A stretch of DNA of 64,000 bases from Calvatia gigantea (Eukaryota > Basidiomycota > Agaricomycetes > Agaricales > Lycoperdaceae), in NCBI GenBank assembly GCA_025093985.1, contig JACAAK010000010.1, positions 1,141,501 through 1,205,500 of the forward strand. The letters run 5' to 3'. The notes below the pieces were generated by a model, which was given only the letters and a program-made list of their open reading frames with translations, was not told where the DNA came from and did not search any database. The position numbers were made by a program, and so were the translations under genes. Every line of letters begins with the position of its first letter. Position 1 is the first letter of the stretch. This document shows, one piece after another, positions 36,101-46,659 of the stretch.

Positions 36101-39100
36101 GAAGTACTATACAAATTCCACGACTCGACTCTCGCGTCCTTCCGTATCTTCCTGCCATGGTCCTCCAATTCCATATCCTTGGATTTTCGCGCTTGATATA
36201 CTCAACTCGCAGCTATCCCCCCCTTCGAGTCCTCGTCTCATTGCATAACGTCTCATTGCAAGAGGCATTGCAGCATCTCCTCGAGCTATCGCCTGGAGTC
36301 AAAGTCCTGACGGAAACTCCAAAGTTTTTCGTCGACGTGGTCGTGACAGATCATGATAAGTTAGAGAAATTTCCTCTTCTTGAACAAAGCGTGGGCACAA
36401 GTGGGCGGCTGATTATTTGGTCTTCACGATTACTGGAGCAGACAATCAACCAAGAATCGTGGATTTGGAGAGATCTCCTCAACACCGGAATCCACAACCT
36501 CGACCTGTCTCCCACCGAAAACGAACCCCAGCGAGAGTCGGGTACAATGGTGCTTGCGCCCAAAGATCGAGCTCAAAATGCGTTGTTCGACCCTAGGAAA
36601 GCTTACATATTAATTGGAGGTATTGGGGGCATTGGTCTTCACCTTGCGATCTGGCTCTACAAGGTGCGTTCTGGAGAACTTGTTACCTTGTATGCCTTGT
36701 CTTGACAACTGTCCTGATAGAATGGCGCGCGCTATATATATCTCACATCCCGCCGCGGTCGAGAGACAATTCTGCATGCGGAAGACATCACTCTCCGTTA
36801 CAAGCTTCAGTACTTGGAAAGCCAGGAAGATTTGAACTTAGAGCTGGTTGCCTGCGACGCTCTCAACGCCAACGAAACGGCAGCATTTTTGGATAAAGTC
36901 CAACTGCCGATCGGCGGTTGTTTCTTCATGCCCCTCGCCCTTCACGATGCGCTCTTCCTTCAACAAACACAGGACACCATTGATCTCGTCAGGCGACCCA
37001 AAGTTGAGGCTTTTGATATCCTCTGCAGTCTATGTAATGTGAAGGCGATGGACTTCTTCGTTGCGTTCTCGTCCGTCACCGCCATTTGGGGCAATGTTGG
37101 ACAGTCTAACTACGCAAGGTATACCCTTTCTCTGCTATTGCGCTAAGCTCTAAGTCTAAACTATTGCACAGCGCTTGTACTGCTCTAAGTGGAAGAATAT
37201 CCAAGTATCCGAATGCATTCGCGCTTCTCGTCCCCCCCATATTGGACACAGGATATCTCGTGCAGAAAGAAGTTCTCAACCGCTTGAACTTCCAGGGTGC
37301 ACATGAATGGGGTATTGGCGTCGAGGGTAGGTTCTAATAACCTTGGGCTGATCGGAAATTGATACAAATCCTTTTTCAGAACTATGCGAATACATGAGGG
37401 ATGGCATTACGAGAGTGAAGTTGGGCGTCAACCCCTCTCTCTACATTCCGGATCTTGACCTCGGTATTGTCACCAAATATGTCTCCCTTCCACCCATGTA
37501 CCATTCCCTGATTCCTCGATCGCCTTTGGGTAACGAAAGAGAACAAGAATCCGTGACAGCACGGCAGAGACAAGTCGGAGGCGAAGAAGCCAATGATGTT
37601 CTCAAGTCCGCCCGAGAAGTTGTCATGAGCAGCCTCGGAGTCGACGAAAACACATTCTCTCCCGATAATCCCTTCATCAATTGTGGTCTGGATTCGATCC
37701 GCGCAACCCGTCTGTCTCGCCAACTCAAGCCTTATATCGAGGTCTCCCAGACAGACCTCCTGCTCTGGATGACCTGGAACGATCTCAAGAAAAGGATCGA
37801 GCAGAAATCTACAAAGACCATAGAACCCTCAGAGGTCATCAAAGGATGCCAACGACTCGTATTATCCGCCCTTGGGACAGACAATTTCTCCCCCAATGTG
37901 CTTTTTGTCAACTCTGGCCTGGACCCTATTCGCGCGACACAGCTCTCTCGGCAACTCGAGGCCTACATCCAGATCTCTCATACGGAGCTTTTAGGAATGT
38001 GCTGGCAGGATCTTGAAGCCAAGCTCCTCCAAGGAAACACTGCAGCGGAACAATCCGGTAGCATAAACAGCACCGCTATTGACGCATGCCGGAAATTGGT
38101 GGAGGAGAGCCTTGGCATTGACACCGAGAACTTGGATCCCGATATCCCATTCCTCAGTTACGGGTTGGATTCCATTCGGGCGACCCGACTTTCAAGGCAG
38201 CTGAAACCATACGTTGAGGTTTCATACATGAATCTATTGTTTGGTACGACGTGGAAGAGCCTTGAAGAGAAGATCAGACGCAACATTGGGTCAGAGATGA
38301 GGAGCCCAGCGGCAGGAGGCATGGCCGGGCAAACGGGATGGATAGTCTCCTTTACCAAGTTAGATGAAGCAACACGAGATGGTCCGGTCATATTTGCGTT
38401 GCCCGGAATTACCGGCACACTTTCTGCAATATCCCCATTGATGAACCACGCCAGAAAGAGTACCGCCACCGTATGGGCCGCCCACTTTGACCTCTCTTCA
38501 TGTACCAATTCCCCACCATCATTGGAAGAACTCGCGAATGCAATTTTTGAAGGTATTCGAGAAAGACACCCGAGTGGGGATCTCCGCATCATCTCAGTTT
38601 CTGGTTCCAGTACGATGGCCTTCCTGCTGACAAGGGCTCTAGAAGCTGAGGGAAGGCATGTGATAGATGTGTCCTTCCTTGACCACTTCCCTGCTCTGTT
38701 CTATCACGACGCTTACGGGCTCGGCGCGTACATGGCATCACCGGAAGAGAGCCCAGAGATTCTCAAAGCTCTAGACGATGTGGCAGAACGAGGAGTGGAT
38801 ATAATGCTCAGGATGCAGGAGATTGACCCGAGTATCGCGAAACACCCGTCGGGTGGGGATGACGTATCTAGAGTAGAGGCACTCAAGAGCCTCGAGACGG
38901 CAAAGCTGATGAGTGTCATTACAATCAAGTTTATCAAGGACCTGTGCTATCGTTCACAGAAGCTTCCCTCTGAAAGGTATGAGGAAACGTTGATGAAATG
39001 GATGTGTTCAGTCAAGGCCCGGATATTGGTGGTCGTTGCGGATCGAGGATTCAACGCGGTTGTGGAGATGCCATGGGTGGATATGGGCGTGGATAGGATG

Positions 39101-39196
39101 CTGGAGAATAAGAACAATGTGGAGGTGTTGCACATTGATGAGGGACACTTTGGAGTTGTTGGATGCAAGACATTAGCGCAAAGATTATCCCTATGA
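30154..39196 (+). CDS. reducing type I polyketide synthase KS-AT-DH-cMeT-KR-ACPx3-TE
   Basis: Iterative fungal PKS, about 2670 residues, 21 exons. KS: MFAIVGVAAQLPSG, Cys177 in DTACSSSL, ELHMTGTKVGDP and VKGNIGHLE. AT: FVFSGQG then GHSAGE (Ser607). DH: HRVENVPVVPATG (His914) and HPAILDA. C-methyltransferase: ILEIGAGTGTLT (about 1330). KR: ILIGGIGGIG (about 1870) and GQSNYASAC, where the usual YxxxN Asn is Cys2018. No ER. Three tandem ACPs: GLDS (Ser2173), GLDP (Pro2250, no attachment Ser) and GLDS (Ser2332). A C-terminal alpha/beta-hydrolase TE (FALPGITGTLSAISPL) ends with HIDEGHFGVVG; its nucleophile elbow is degenerate (SVSGSSTM). Start is 30154 or 30199; residue numbers use 30154. At 32060-32100 either a 40-nt intron or one surplus C must be removed. 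A 38-nt intron (33775-33812) has a perfect ACTAAC branch. Likely product is a methylated, unsaturated polyketide acid. Confidence 0.93.
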
Positions 39197-39394
39197 AATA
39201 GATCAGATGTATTACTGTGGGAATATTAGGTGGGCTCAGTGGAACCCGAGATAAAGACCGATTTACCCCCCCCCCCAATTGTTGTGATGGGATAAGAAGT
39301 CGACAATGCAACAATGGATATATTGAGAGGAGAAAAGCGCACAACATTTCAAAAACACAACGGCGGGGTCTATGAGAAAGAGAACGAATGCCAA

Positions 39395-39887
39395 TTACAT
39401 GAAGATTTTCTCAAAGCGTGGATCATACATCAGCTCGATGGTGTCGTTGACCAATTTGAGGTCTAGTCCGAGTCAACGTCAAGAACGCGATTAAACGCAC
39501 AAACACGCACCGAGTTTATCTCCCATATTGACACAGCCCATCATCTTCACTGTCGTCGGGTCAACCACACTCCCGACCACCTCCACAAACGTATCTTCGA
39601 TATCTGAAGTCTAGAGTACCAGTTTGGAGCATGAATTTCCCAAAGTATACGTGAAATAATTCATCACATACAGCGCTTAGGACGACGGAGACCTGGCCAC
39701 CATCACTGGCTTGAACTATTGCGTTGGGTCCGTTGAACTGTTTGATAAGCATCGATCATTGAGACGGAGATCCTCTGATGGTAAGAGTTTCGCGTACCGA
39801 CACGACTTTGCATGGTAGCCTTACTGTTTTTCCAACAAAATTTGGAAGGCGAGCAGAATTGACGCGTGGCGAGGTATGCTCCGACAT
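39395..39887 (-). CDS. RFA3: replication protein A subunit 3 (RPA14 / Rfa3)
   Basis: Smallest subunit of the heterotrimeric single-strand DNA-binding complex RPA. Exons 39887-39798, 39737-39672, 39610-39511 and 39462-39395 join to 107 residues. The OB-fold signature is complete: PRVNSARLPNFVGKTVRLPC, then VQASDGGQVSVVL, DTFVEVVGSVVDPTTVKMMG, and LKLVNDTIELMYDPRF near the end. Introns are 60, 61 and 48 nt. It is convergent with the PKS, whose stop is only 200 bp away, and has no obvious role in the metabolite locus. Confidence 0.93.
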
Positions 39888-40287
39888 TGGAATACGGCGA
39901 AAGACGGTCAGGACCGTTAGGCGCGTCCCGCTAATGGACGTGGGGTACGTTTTCCCACGTTTAACTAGACGAACAGTGTGGCGTGATGGATGTGAGCGGC
40001 TCTACGTAAGCCCCTCCTATCGCCAGGTGCAGCACTCAACTGAAGCCCTTGAATATATGATAATGACATAGCCATTCACTGCAGCGTTTCTTGATCTCTC
40101 TAATTTATTCAAGGTAGGCAACCCAAACCTGCAGTTTGCAACGTTCTCGTGCTAGAAACCACAGCGTGGTGCCGAATGCTGTATTAATAACCTTTTAAGG
40201 ACATGGAAAGTACGGCGACCCTCCTGGCTGAGGAGCAAGTCGTCTGCCCGCTGAGTTTCTGCTACAATACTAGCTTCTCTACGTATC
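39888..40287. other. intergenic, no gene seen
   Basis: This holds the RPA3 promoter. The frame 39778-40071 on the plus strand is antisense to RPA3 exon 1 and continues without support. Confidence 0.4.
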
Positions 40288-42020
40288 TCAGTCATTCAGA
40301 TCCGACACCTTGTGAGACTCAACGTGCACAATGATCTCGGGTTTAGCATTTTTACCCCAACGCAGGGGATGAGAGCTACTTGTAGCCTGGAAACCGCCCA
40401 AACGGTTAAACTTGGCCTTGCCAACCTGGGACTGACCCACCTTCGGACCAGGGTTTCGAGGCGTGAGGGAAATCTCGTCACTACGGCCATTATGTTCAAG
40501 TCTTCGTTCTGGGTCCTGAGGGGTAAAAGTATTGATCATCGTCATAGATTCACCTTGGAGTGACTGGGTCCTATGTCTCCCCCTTGAATTGAGTGTGCTC
40601 ATCAGTGAATTCGAGTACAACTTGCAGAGCAGGATGTTGAGTCCCATGTGGCTGCAAAAATATTTTAGTAAGTTGAAGATCCTGCCTCCGACTTTAGGCA
40701 ACTTACATGCCATTTGTAGGCTAAAAAAGAGAACAGGTTCAGCAACATATCGTGACAACACAAAAGGGCCGCTTACATATGTTAAGTAAAAAACAAGATC
40801 AAGAAATACAACAGTAGATGTGAGGAGGCCAGTTTGAATGCTGACTGTGGAGACGATACAGTATCTGCTCCAATGAAGTTGCAAATAGAACACACTTCGG
40901 ACAATCCGGTCAATCATCATATCCGACCGCTTGAAGCCAGTCTTGCGTTTCCGCTAATCGCAGCCAGATAAACTGAGTATGTTGCCATTACGATCGACTT
41001 CAGAGTACATACCCTGGATACTAATCGTCAGTCTCGAACATCTCTACGAGCCTGAACAAACTTACAAGTACCAAACGAGAATAGAGGTGATGATAATGTC
41101 AACAGCGCTCGATCCCGCTAGCCAAAGAATGGTGACACCCTATCTCACCATCAAAAAAGGCGGGTTAACCTATGATACAACAATCCTTACTCACCCGGAA
41201 TTTCTCAAACCTAAGGAATTCTTTCATGATGACCATCTCGCACGTGGTTATTACACCCCCAACTTGTTCAAGTTCAGATACGAGGCTTCAGTGACTAGCA
41301 ACTGGGAGCCCACCTCCTGCAGCGATAGCGAGGGCGGCAACAATCGTAACCAATATCCAGCTTCGTGTCAACACATGTATCCTCCAAGCGAAGAAAATCT
41401 GGACCGTCAATGCGACGGCAGTCTATAGAACCGGCTGTGCATGAGCTCGATGGTAAAGTGCAAAATGTAATCAATATCACCGTTGTCGCAGGGTCTGCGG
41501 AAGTGTTGAAAGATTAGCTAGGATAGCAACCCAGAAATTCGGTATTAACACTGACTCGCTGCATCAGCTAAGTGTGTTGCGAAGGTTAGAAGTTATTAAT
41601 AGCTCTCGGCCGTGAAAACATACCCCAATTCATTTTAACCAGTCCGTCAAAGTCGCCTAAAGCCCGGAAAACCTTAAGGACATGGAGGTTCGACATACAT
41701 ATTTCCAATGCTCACCAAAGTGGTTGATCACAATCGAATACACTCCTATCACATCCAAGACTGTGTTGACGGTATCCACGATGAGTACTGCTAAAACCTA
41801 AGAAGAGACAGTTAAACAAACTCTGAGCTTCCAAGAGTGACAAGAGACGCACTAGAAGTTTCATCCAGGTTCTGTCCTGTTTGTAGGTCGTATAGTAGAG
41901 GTACGACTGTGTGATCATAATCCCATGCAGGAATACGTTGCATATCACACCGATGAACACTGGTCCGTGGCTAGTATGATAATAACACACAGCGGAATCA
42001 CTGGAGGAGAAAGCATACAT
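40288..42020 (-). CDS. DUF6534-like multi-pass membrane protein (model partly unresolved)
   Basis: Agaric membrane-protein family with about seven helices and a polar tail. Recognisable segments in order from 42020: SHGPVFIGVICNVFLHGIMI, QSYLYYTTYKQDRTWMKLL, VLIVDTVNTVLDVIGVY, TAVALTVQIFFAWRIHVLT, VTILWLAGSSAVDIIITSIL, RKRKTGFKRSDMMIDRIVR, ISIQTGLLTSTVVFLDLVFY, HMGLNILLCKLYSNSLMSTL, and a long polar C-terminus ending HVESHKVSDLND at 40288. Function unknown; often called a putative receptor or transporter without evidence. The junction after LVWYL (about 41070) does not join in phase with the next exon, so either the donor differs or a base is wrong there; the intron before the TAVALTVQ exon is also uncertain. 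Confidence 0.72.
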
Positions 42021-42706
42021 ACAGAATTTCCGCTAAATTTGCCATTTCGCTATGTGTGTACTTGGGCCAAAGTAAGGAATTGGACCAGGGGGGGACCGGG
42101 CCTTCAAACACATTATAAACGGTCTCCCAGCCCCAGTGTAAATTGGGATAATTTGGTGCGCCGTCAATTAAGCGCAAATCGCGCATTTCCAAAATCTTAC
42201 GTGACCTCGGGACTGTTCAGTTTCTCGCGTCACACGCGAGCTAAATTTGTGAAGTCTATTCAGACTCACACTCTGTTCTGACGAGATGTTGCGGATAACA
42301 ACAAGGGCTTCGGATGACATCTCAAGTGCTCGGGAGTTATTAATGGATGCCGGCATGCGATAATGTTTCAGACCCAAAAGGGGTATTGAGTCCCACTTAA
42401 ACCCGATTTCAGGCCTGTTCTGATGATTCAAAAAAAAAGGGTCGTTTTTGGCCACCGAGCGAAAAAGTTTACCTTCCATCTTTTCTATCATGGTCTGCCT
42501 CAAGGGTTGGTGTGGTCGGATATTTTGAGTATTTGGGGCGGGAATTATCGGACGGCCGGATGTGAAGTGAAGCTTAAAGTTGAGCCTGTGGTCATCCGAA
42601 AGAACTATTGCGAAATTTTACTCTCATTACATCTCGTTGAGTCCAATTGTTAAATCTTTGAAGACAGATATACAAACGGTTGATCAACCTGGGTTTCACT
42701 AGAAGG
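42021..42706. other. intergenic, no gene recognised
   Basis: Frames such as 42503-42168 (minus) show no domain. Nothing else was seen. Confidence 0.4.
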
Positions 42707-45180
42707 TTATGACGGAAGCACGCCGGCACCTGCTCTTGCCATCTTTTTATCGTGGCCCCGTTTCCTGTTAGTGGTTCGCTCGGCTGGCCTTGTGTTTGTC
42801 TTTAAACGCTCGATCGCGAGAGGAGTTGGCATCGCCACCCGGGCCCTGGTTATTTCCTCCCCGCCCACTACCACTGCTTCCATCGCCCCTGCCCCTTGCG
42901 CCACCTCGTCCGCGCCCGCGGCCCCTACTACGGTCAGATCCGCCGCGAGATGGACCGACAAGAGAGACCACTGGGTTTTGGTTTCCACGGAACTCGTGTT
43001 TCTGCTTGATCTTGTCCTGTTGTTTTGGCTAAACGGGATATAAGTCAGTTAAAATATACCGTTTCTTGTGAAGCGTAAACGAAAACCCACATTGCGATCC
43101 AGCATCACCTTCCACCCCTCTATCTGTTCGTCGGCCCAACCTGATGGAAACTTGAGTACCGATTGGACGGAAAGCTCATAGGTCTTGCACACCTGTATCC
43201 TTCCTCAACTGTTCTCGTTCTTTACTCCTCCTCGTCGCAGCGCTCCGATCAAACAGCTTAGGGTCACGTATCCACGCCAACTCGAGTACTGTCTCTGGTG
43301 TCGGTTTTTCCTCACTTCTATCTTCCTCATCTTCTGCACCACTCTCGTCCGTCTCCTCACCATCTCCAGTCACTTTGATTTTGAGCCCTTCCGCTTCCTC
43401 CAGCTCGTCTTCGGCACTGAATAGTTCTCGTGAATTGGTTTGGGTCATAGTAGCACCGCGTTTACTATCCTCCTCCTCCTCTTCCTCTTCAAAGATCGCT
43501 TCAGCGCGGCGAAGTATATCAGCTTTCATCTGATCGACGAACGACCGATCTTTGAGGAAATTGCCCCTATTAAAGTGAGATTTGATCAGAAAAAAGATGA
43601 GCTCGAGCGCCAGAGCGACACGTACTCAATATCCTTCTTTCCTGTTGTAACCTGGGCCAAATCAAACTCCTGATCGTCGAACACATTCCGCCTTTGGGCT
43701 ACATCATAGCCACCGGCACCGCTAATATCCTGACCATTATTTTCCTGGCCCTCAAGTTCTTCGACCAGCACCTCCTCATTAGGGGCAGACCCCTCCAACA
43801 ATGCACCCAAAACCCGCTCCGGATCGCCCCTGTATCTAGTACTTTTTAGCAGTAGCCTGACATACTCTGGGTTGGAGTCGGACAAGACATCAAGGACTTG
43901 TGTCACTTTGTTGTCAAGTTCCGGGTCCTCGGCCACTACAGGCGCCTTGTCTTTACCCTTGCCTTTGTTGCGGGTAGAATCGACGGCGGGAGGAGAAGGA
44001 TTGCTGATAGCCTTGGAGGGGGCCTGACGATGTTTAGATCCCGTACCCAGGTTATCTATTCCTTGTTGTATACCGTAAGAACGAAGAACTATCCTCAAAG
44101 CTCCTGGTTCCTTGCCATCTGGGCCGCTACCAGAGTCAAAGGATGCAAGGGCAGACTCGAGAATATCAAGCCGCGCGTCTTTTTCTTCTGCGTGTTTGAG
44201 AGCCGATGCAAGCGTCCGAGAGAGCGAATATGATTGTTGATAATCCACAAGAAGTGGACGGTTGAGGAAGGGTGTGAGTGGAACGGAAGTGGCAGACGAT
44301 GACCCTGAGCTAGGTAGTTCAAGAAGACCAAAAATGATGTCGAAGGTCCTTTCGGCCTCTAACCCAAGAACCTGCCCCTTGGTAGAGGACAGATCTTCTA
44401 AGAGCTGGTTGAGGAGAATATGGAATGAGTCAATCAGTGCGACTTTTGTGTCAACCCATATCCTTTCCCAATCATCAACATCGGCATCGGGTGCCCTATC
44501 GATAGCGTTTCTGAGAACATTAAGCCCACCATAGGAGGCCGCGATCGATGTGAGGGATGTGTCATATGCCTGTGCTAAAGCGAGGACGAAATGCTTGCTA
44601 GTGAGCGAAGTGACGGACGAAGGACGGGGGTGACACGCGGAGGAAGGAGAGAATGCAATGTGCAGTCTTGCGAAGGGCAGTAGAGTCCCTGGGTCTGTGA
44701 TTGAGGAGACAATATGAGAGTCAGAGCGGGGACGAGGTCTTTCTCGATGGCATCATGAATGGGGTTTCCGGCCTCGGAAGCGGCAGTCAACGCCGCTTTC
44801 AAACGCTGTTTATAACCATGGACGGATGAATACCCGATCGTAAGATCCAGTAACGTCTGCAAGTCCAGACTCGATGCAACTTTTTCTGCTAATTTCAACG
44901 TATATTTACGTATCAACTCTTCATCCCTGGATATCCGAGGTTTGTTGCCATCCTGGGATCCCCAGATGAGGGACTGGAGAGCCTGAAAGCTGGCGTCACG
45001 GGCATAACTCTGGATGTATAGTTGGGAAGATTCCGTATCATGTTTTGCTGGAGGAAGCGCAATAACTTGGGCTAGCGTCGAGACAATGATAGCATTGAGA
45101 GACGCAAGCTGGGATGCAGGCAGTTGCCGCCTGGCCTGGGCGGATGGGTAAGGTGGTAGTTTTGTGATAGTCACAGTCAT
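42707..45180 (-). CDS. CUE3: ASCC2/Cue3 homologue (CUE-domain ribosome quality-control factor), three frame breaks
   Basis: ASCC2 binds K63-linked ubiquitin through its CUE domain and acts with the ASCC3/Slh1 helicase to split collided ribosomes. The N-terminal helical domain starts at 45180 (MTVTITKLPPYPSAQARRQL). RKTAHCILSFLR and KHFVLALAQAYDTSLTSIAA follow, then the CUE domain (VTQVLDVLSDSNPEYVRLLL, RGDPERVLGALLEG), an acidic stretch, and an Arg/Gly-rich tail (RGRGRGRGGARGRGDG). One surplus base each is needed out at about 44680 (GLY|ALRKTAH), 44614 (SPPSFV|TSLTSKHF) and 42769. At the last site an extra T makes a TAA after KASRANH, although NRKRGHDKKM and a final VLPS follow in the next frame, matching the conserved ANHNR..(M/V)xPS end of ASCC2 proteins. 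Sequencing error or pseudogene. Confidence 0.85.
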
Positions 45181-45556
45181 TCAAGACGAGACTTTGTAAC
45201 TGAATTTGAGCTCGAATGAGGCTTTGCGAGTTCGGAGGTGAGTGTGGATTGCCCGGCCCGGTGGGCTTTGGTGATATCGGATGATCGCAAACAATGACTG
45301 TCTTCTATTTTAACATGACCCACCGAGACCAATCCTTGCACGTTTACTCAGCGGCTAAACATCAGCCAAATCACCTGCATCGCCCACGTTTGACCCAAGA
45401 ATCATTAAGGCTCTCCACAAATATTGCAAGCGTACAGGCTTCGTATAATAATAGTGCTATCAGTCCAAAAATAATAATGCTATCAGTCCAATTCAATCGT
45501 AATCTGAGAGTTCTGTGGACTAGAGAAGGCCCCCCCGAGTAGTTAGATCAGAACCT
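45181..45556. other. intergenic, no gene seen
   Basis: Upstream of the ASCC2 gene. A short imperfect AT-rich repeat (ATAATAATxGTGCTATCAGTCC-like, near 45450-45490) is the only pattern noticed. Confidence 0.4.
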
Positions 45557-46030
45557 TCAAATGCAAGATATAGAAATCACCTCATCCTCACTCGGTATAT
45601 CTGAGGTCTCCTCGTCGGACTCGTCCAAATTAATTTCCGTCGTAAGGACAGCCTCCATCTCTTCAAGCATCAACCTCATCTCCTCGACTGTTTCCTCAAT
45701 CTCCTGGATATCGTTGATTTGGGTCTCAAGCGCCTTTTTATATCGGTCATTCAGCAACTTGAGCGTGCGATAATCCAAAGATTGGTTGGGTTCGTTCACA
45801 TCCTTTTCTCTCATCGCCATGCAGTGGCACCCGGGTGAGATAGTAGGGTGCGGCAGGGATGCGGGGGGCAGACGAGGGAGATCGAATGAGTTTGGCGGGG
45901 AAGCGGGGGTCGGACTTGGGGAAGTGGGGGTCAGACTTGGGGAAAGGAGATCGGACAAATTCGCGGAGGTTGGACTCGCTGAGGGAGGATCAGATGAAAA
46001 TTTGGCAGCCACAGGAAGAAAGACGTACAT
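45557..46030 (-). CDS. hypothetical acidic coiled-coil protein
   Basis: An open frame of 157 codons. The first half is Pro/Ser-rich and low-complexity (SPSLTPTSPSPTPASPP). The second half is a strongly predicted coiled coil (LLNDRYKKALETQINDIQEI, EETVEEMRLMLEEMEAV) with an acidic tail (ESDEETSDIPSEDE). I do not recognise the family. The true start may lie upstream: at about 46175 an ATG opens MSKGKKRQHVRMFT and could be spliced in. Start and exon structure are uncertain. Confidence 0.45.
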   Translation of the reverse strand: MYVFLPVAAKFSSDPPSASPTSANLSDLLSPSLTPTSPSPTPASPPNSFDLPRLPPASLPHPTISPGCHCMAMREKDVNEPNQSLDYRTLKLLNDRYKKALETQINDIQEIEETVEEMRLMLEEMEAVLTTEINLDESDEETSDIPSEDEVISISCI

Positions 46031-46659
46031 TTGGGAACGCCACCCCTGTCATCCACCTTTCCGTGATGGGCCCTTCCCCTGGGTCTTCGAGCTTGCTGCT
46101 ACAATGAGTAAGATACCAGACGCAATATAGTGAACATGCGGACATGCTGGCGCTTCTTTCCCTTTGACATGGTCGTTGAAGTTGAAGTCGGGATAGGTCT
46201 CAGGCAATCATCCCAAGTCTCTCTATATCAGTCCTTGGCGTGCCGAAGTGGGGTGTCCGAGGCTGCTTCGATCGTGTTCACGGGCTTGGTGATGACGACG
46301 AAGTTGAATAGTGTTTAATTCGATCTCGCACCAATGTTCGTTGAAGGTCTGTAGCGCCGAACACTCATCCTGTCCCACGCTCGCAACACACAACTTTCCA
46401 TTCCTCTCAGTCGCATTCCAATTCTCGCATACGACGCAAGAGGCTACCGTTCGTTACCTGCGTCGCTTTGGACCTCTTGATAGCACCCAGCATCTGTAAT
46501 CAAAATCGCACAAGTGATTGCAATAACGCGATAGAGCATGCGCCGAGTGGTGGCTCTACCCAGCAGAAGCCCCATCTACCATTCCTCGAGCGGTTGATAG
46601 TTCGGGGAAACTGTTTACTCTCACCGGACGGCATATTCACCGACATGGTTGAATCACGG

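Noticed and set aside
45859..46130. Gly-rich plus-strand ORFs near 46 kb
   Set aside because: Antisense of the Pro/Ser-rich repeat in the minus-strand coiled-coil gene.
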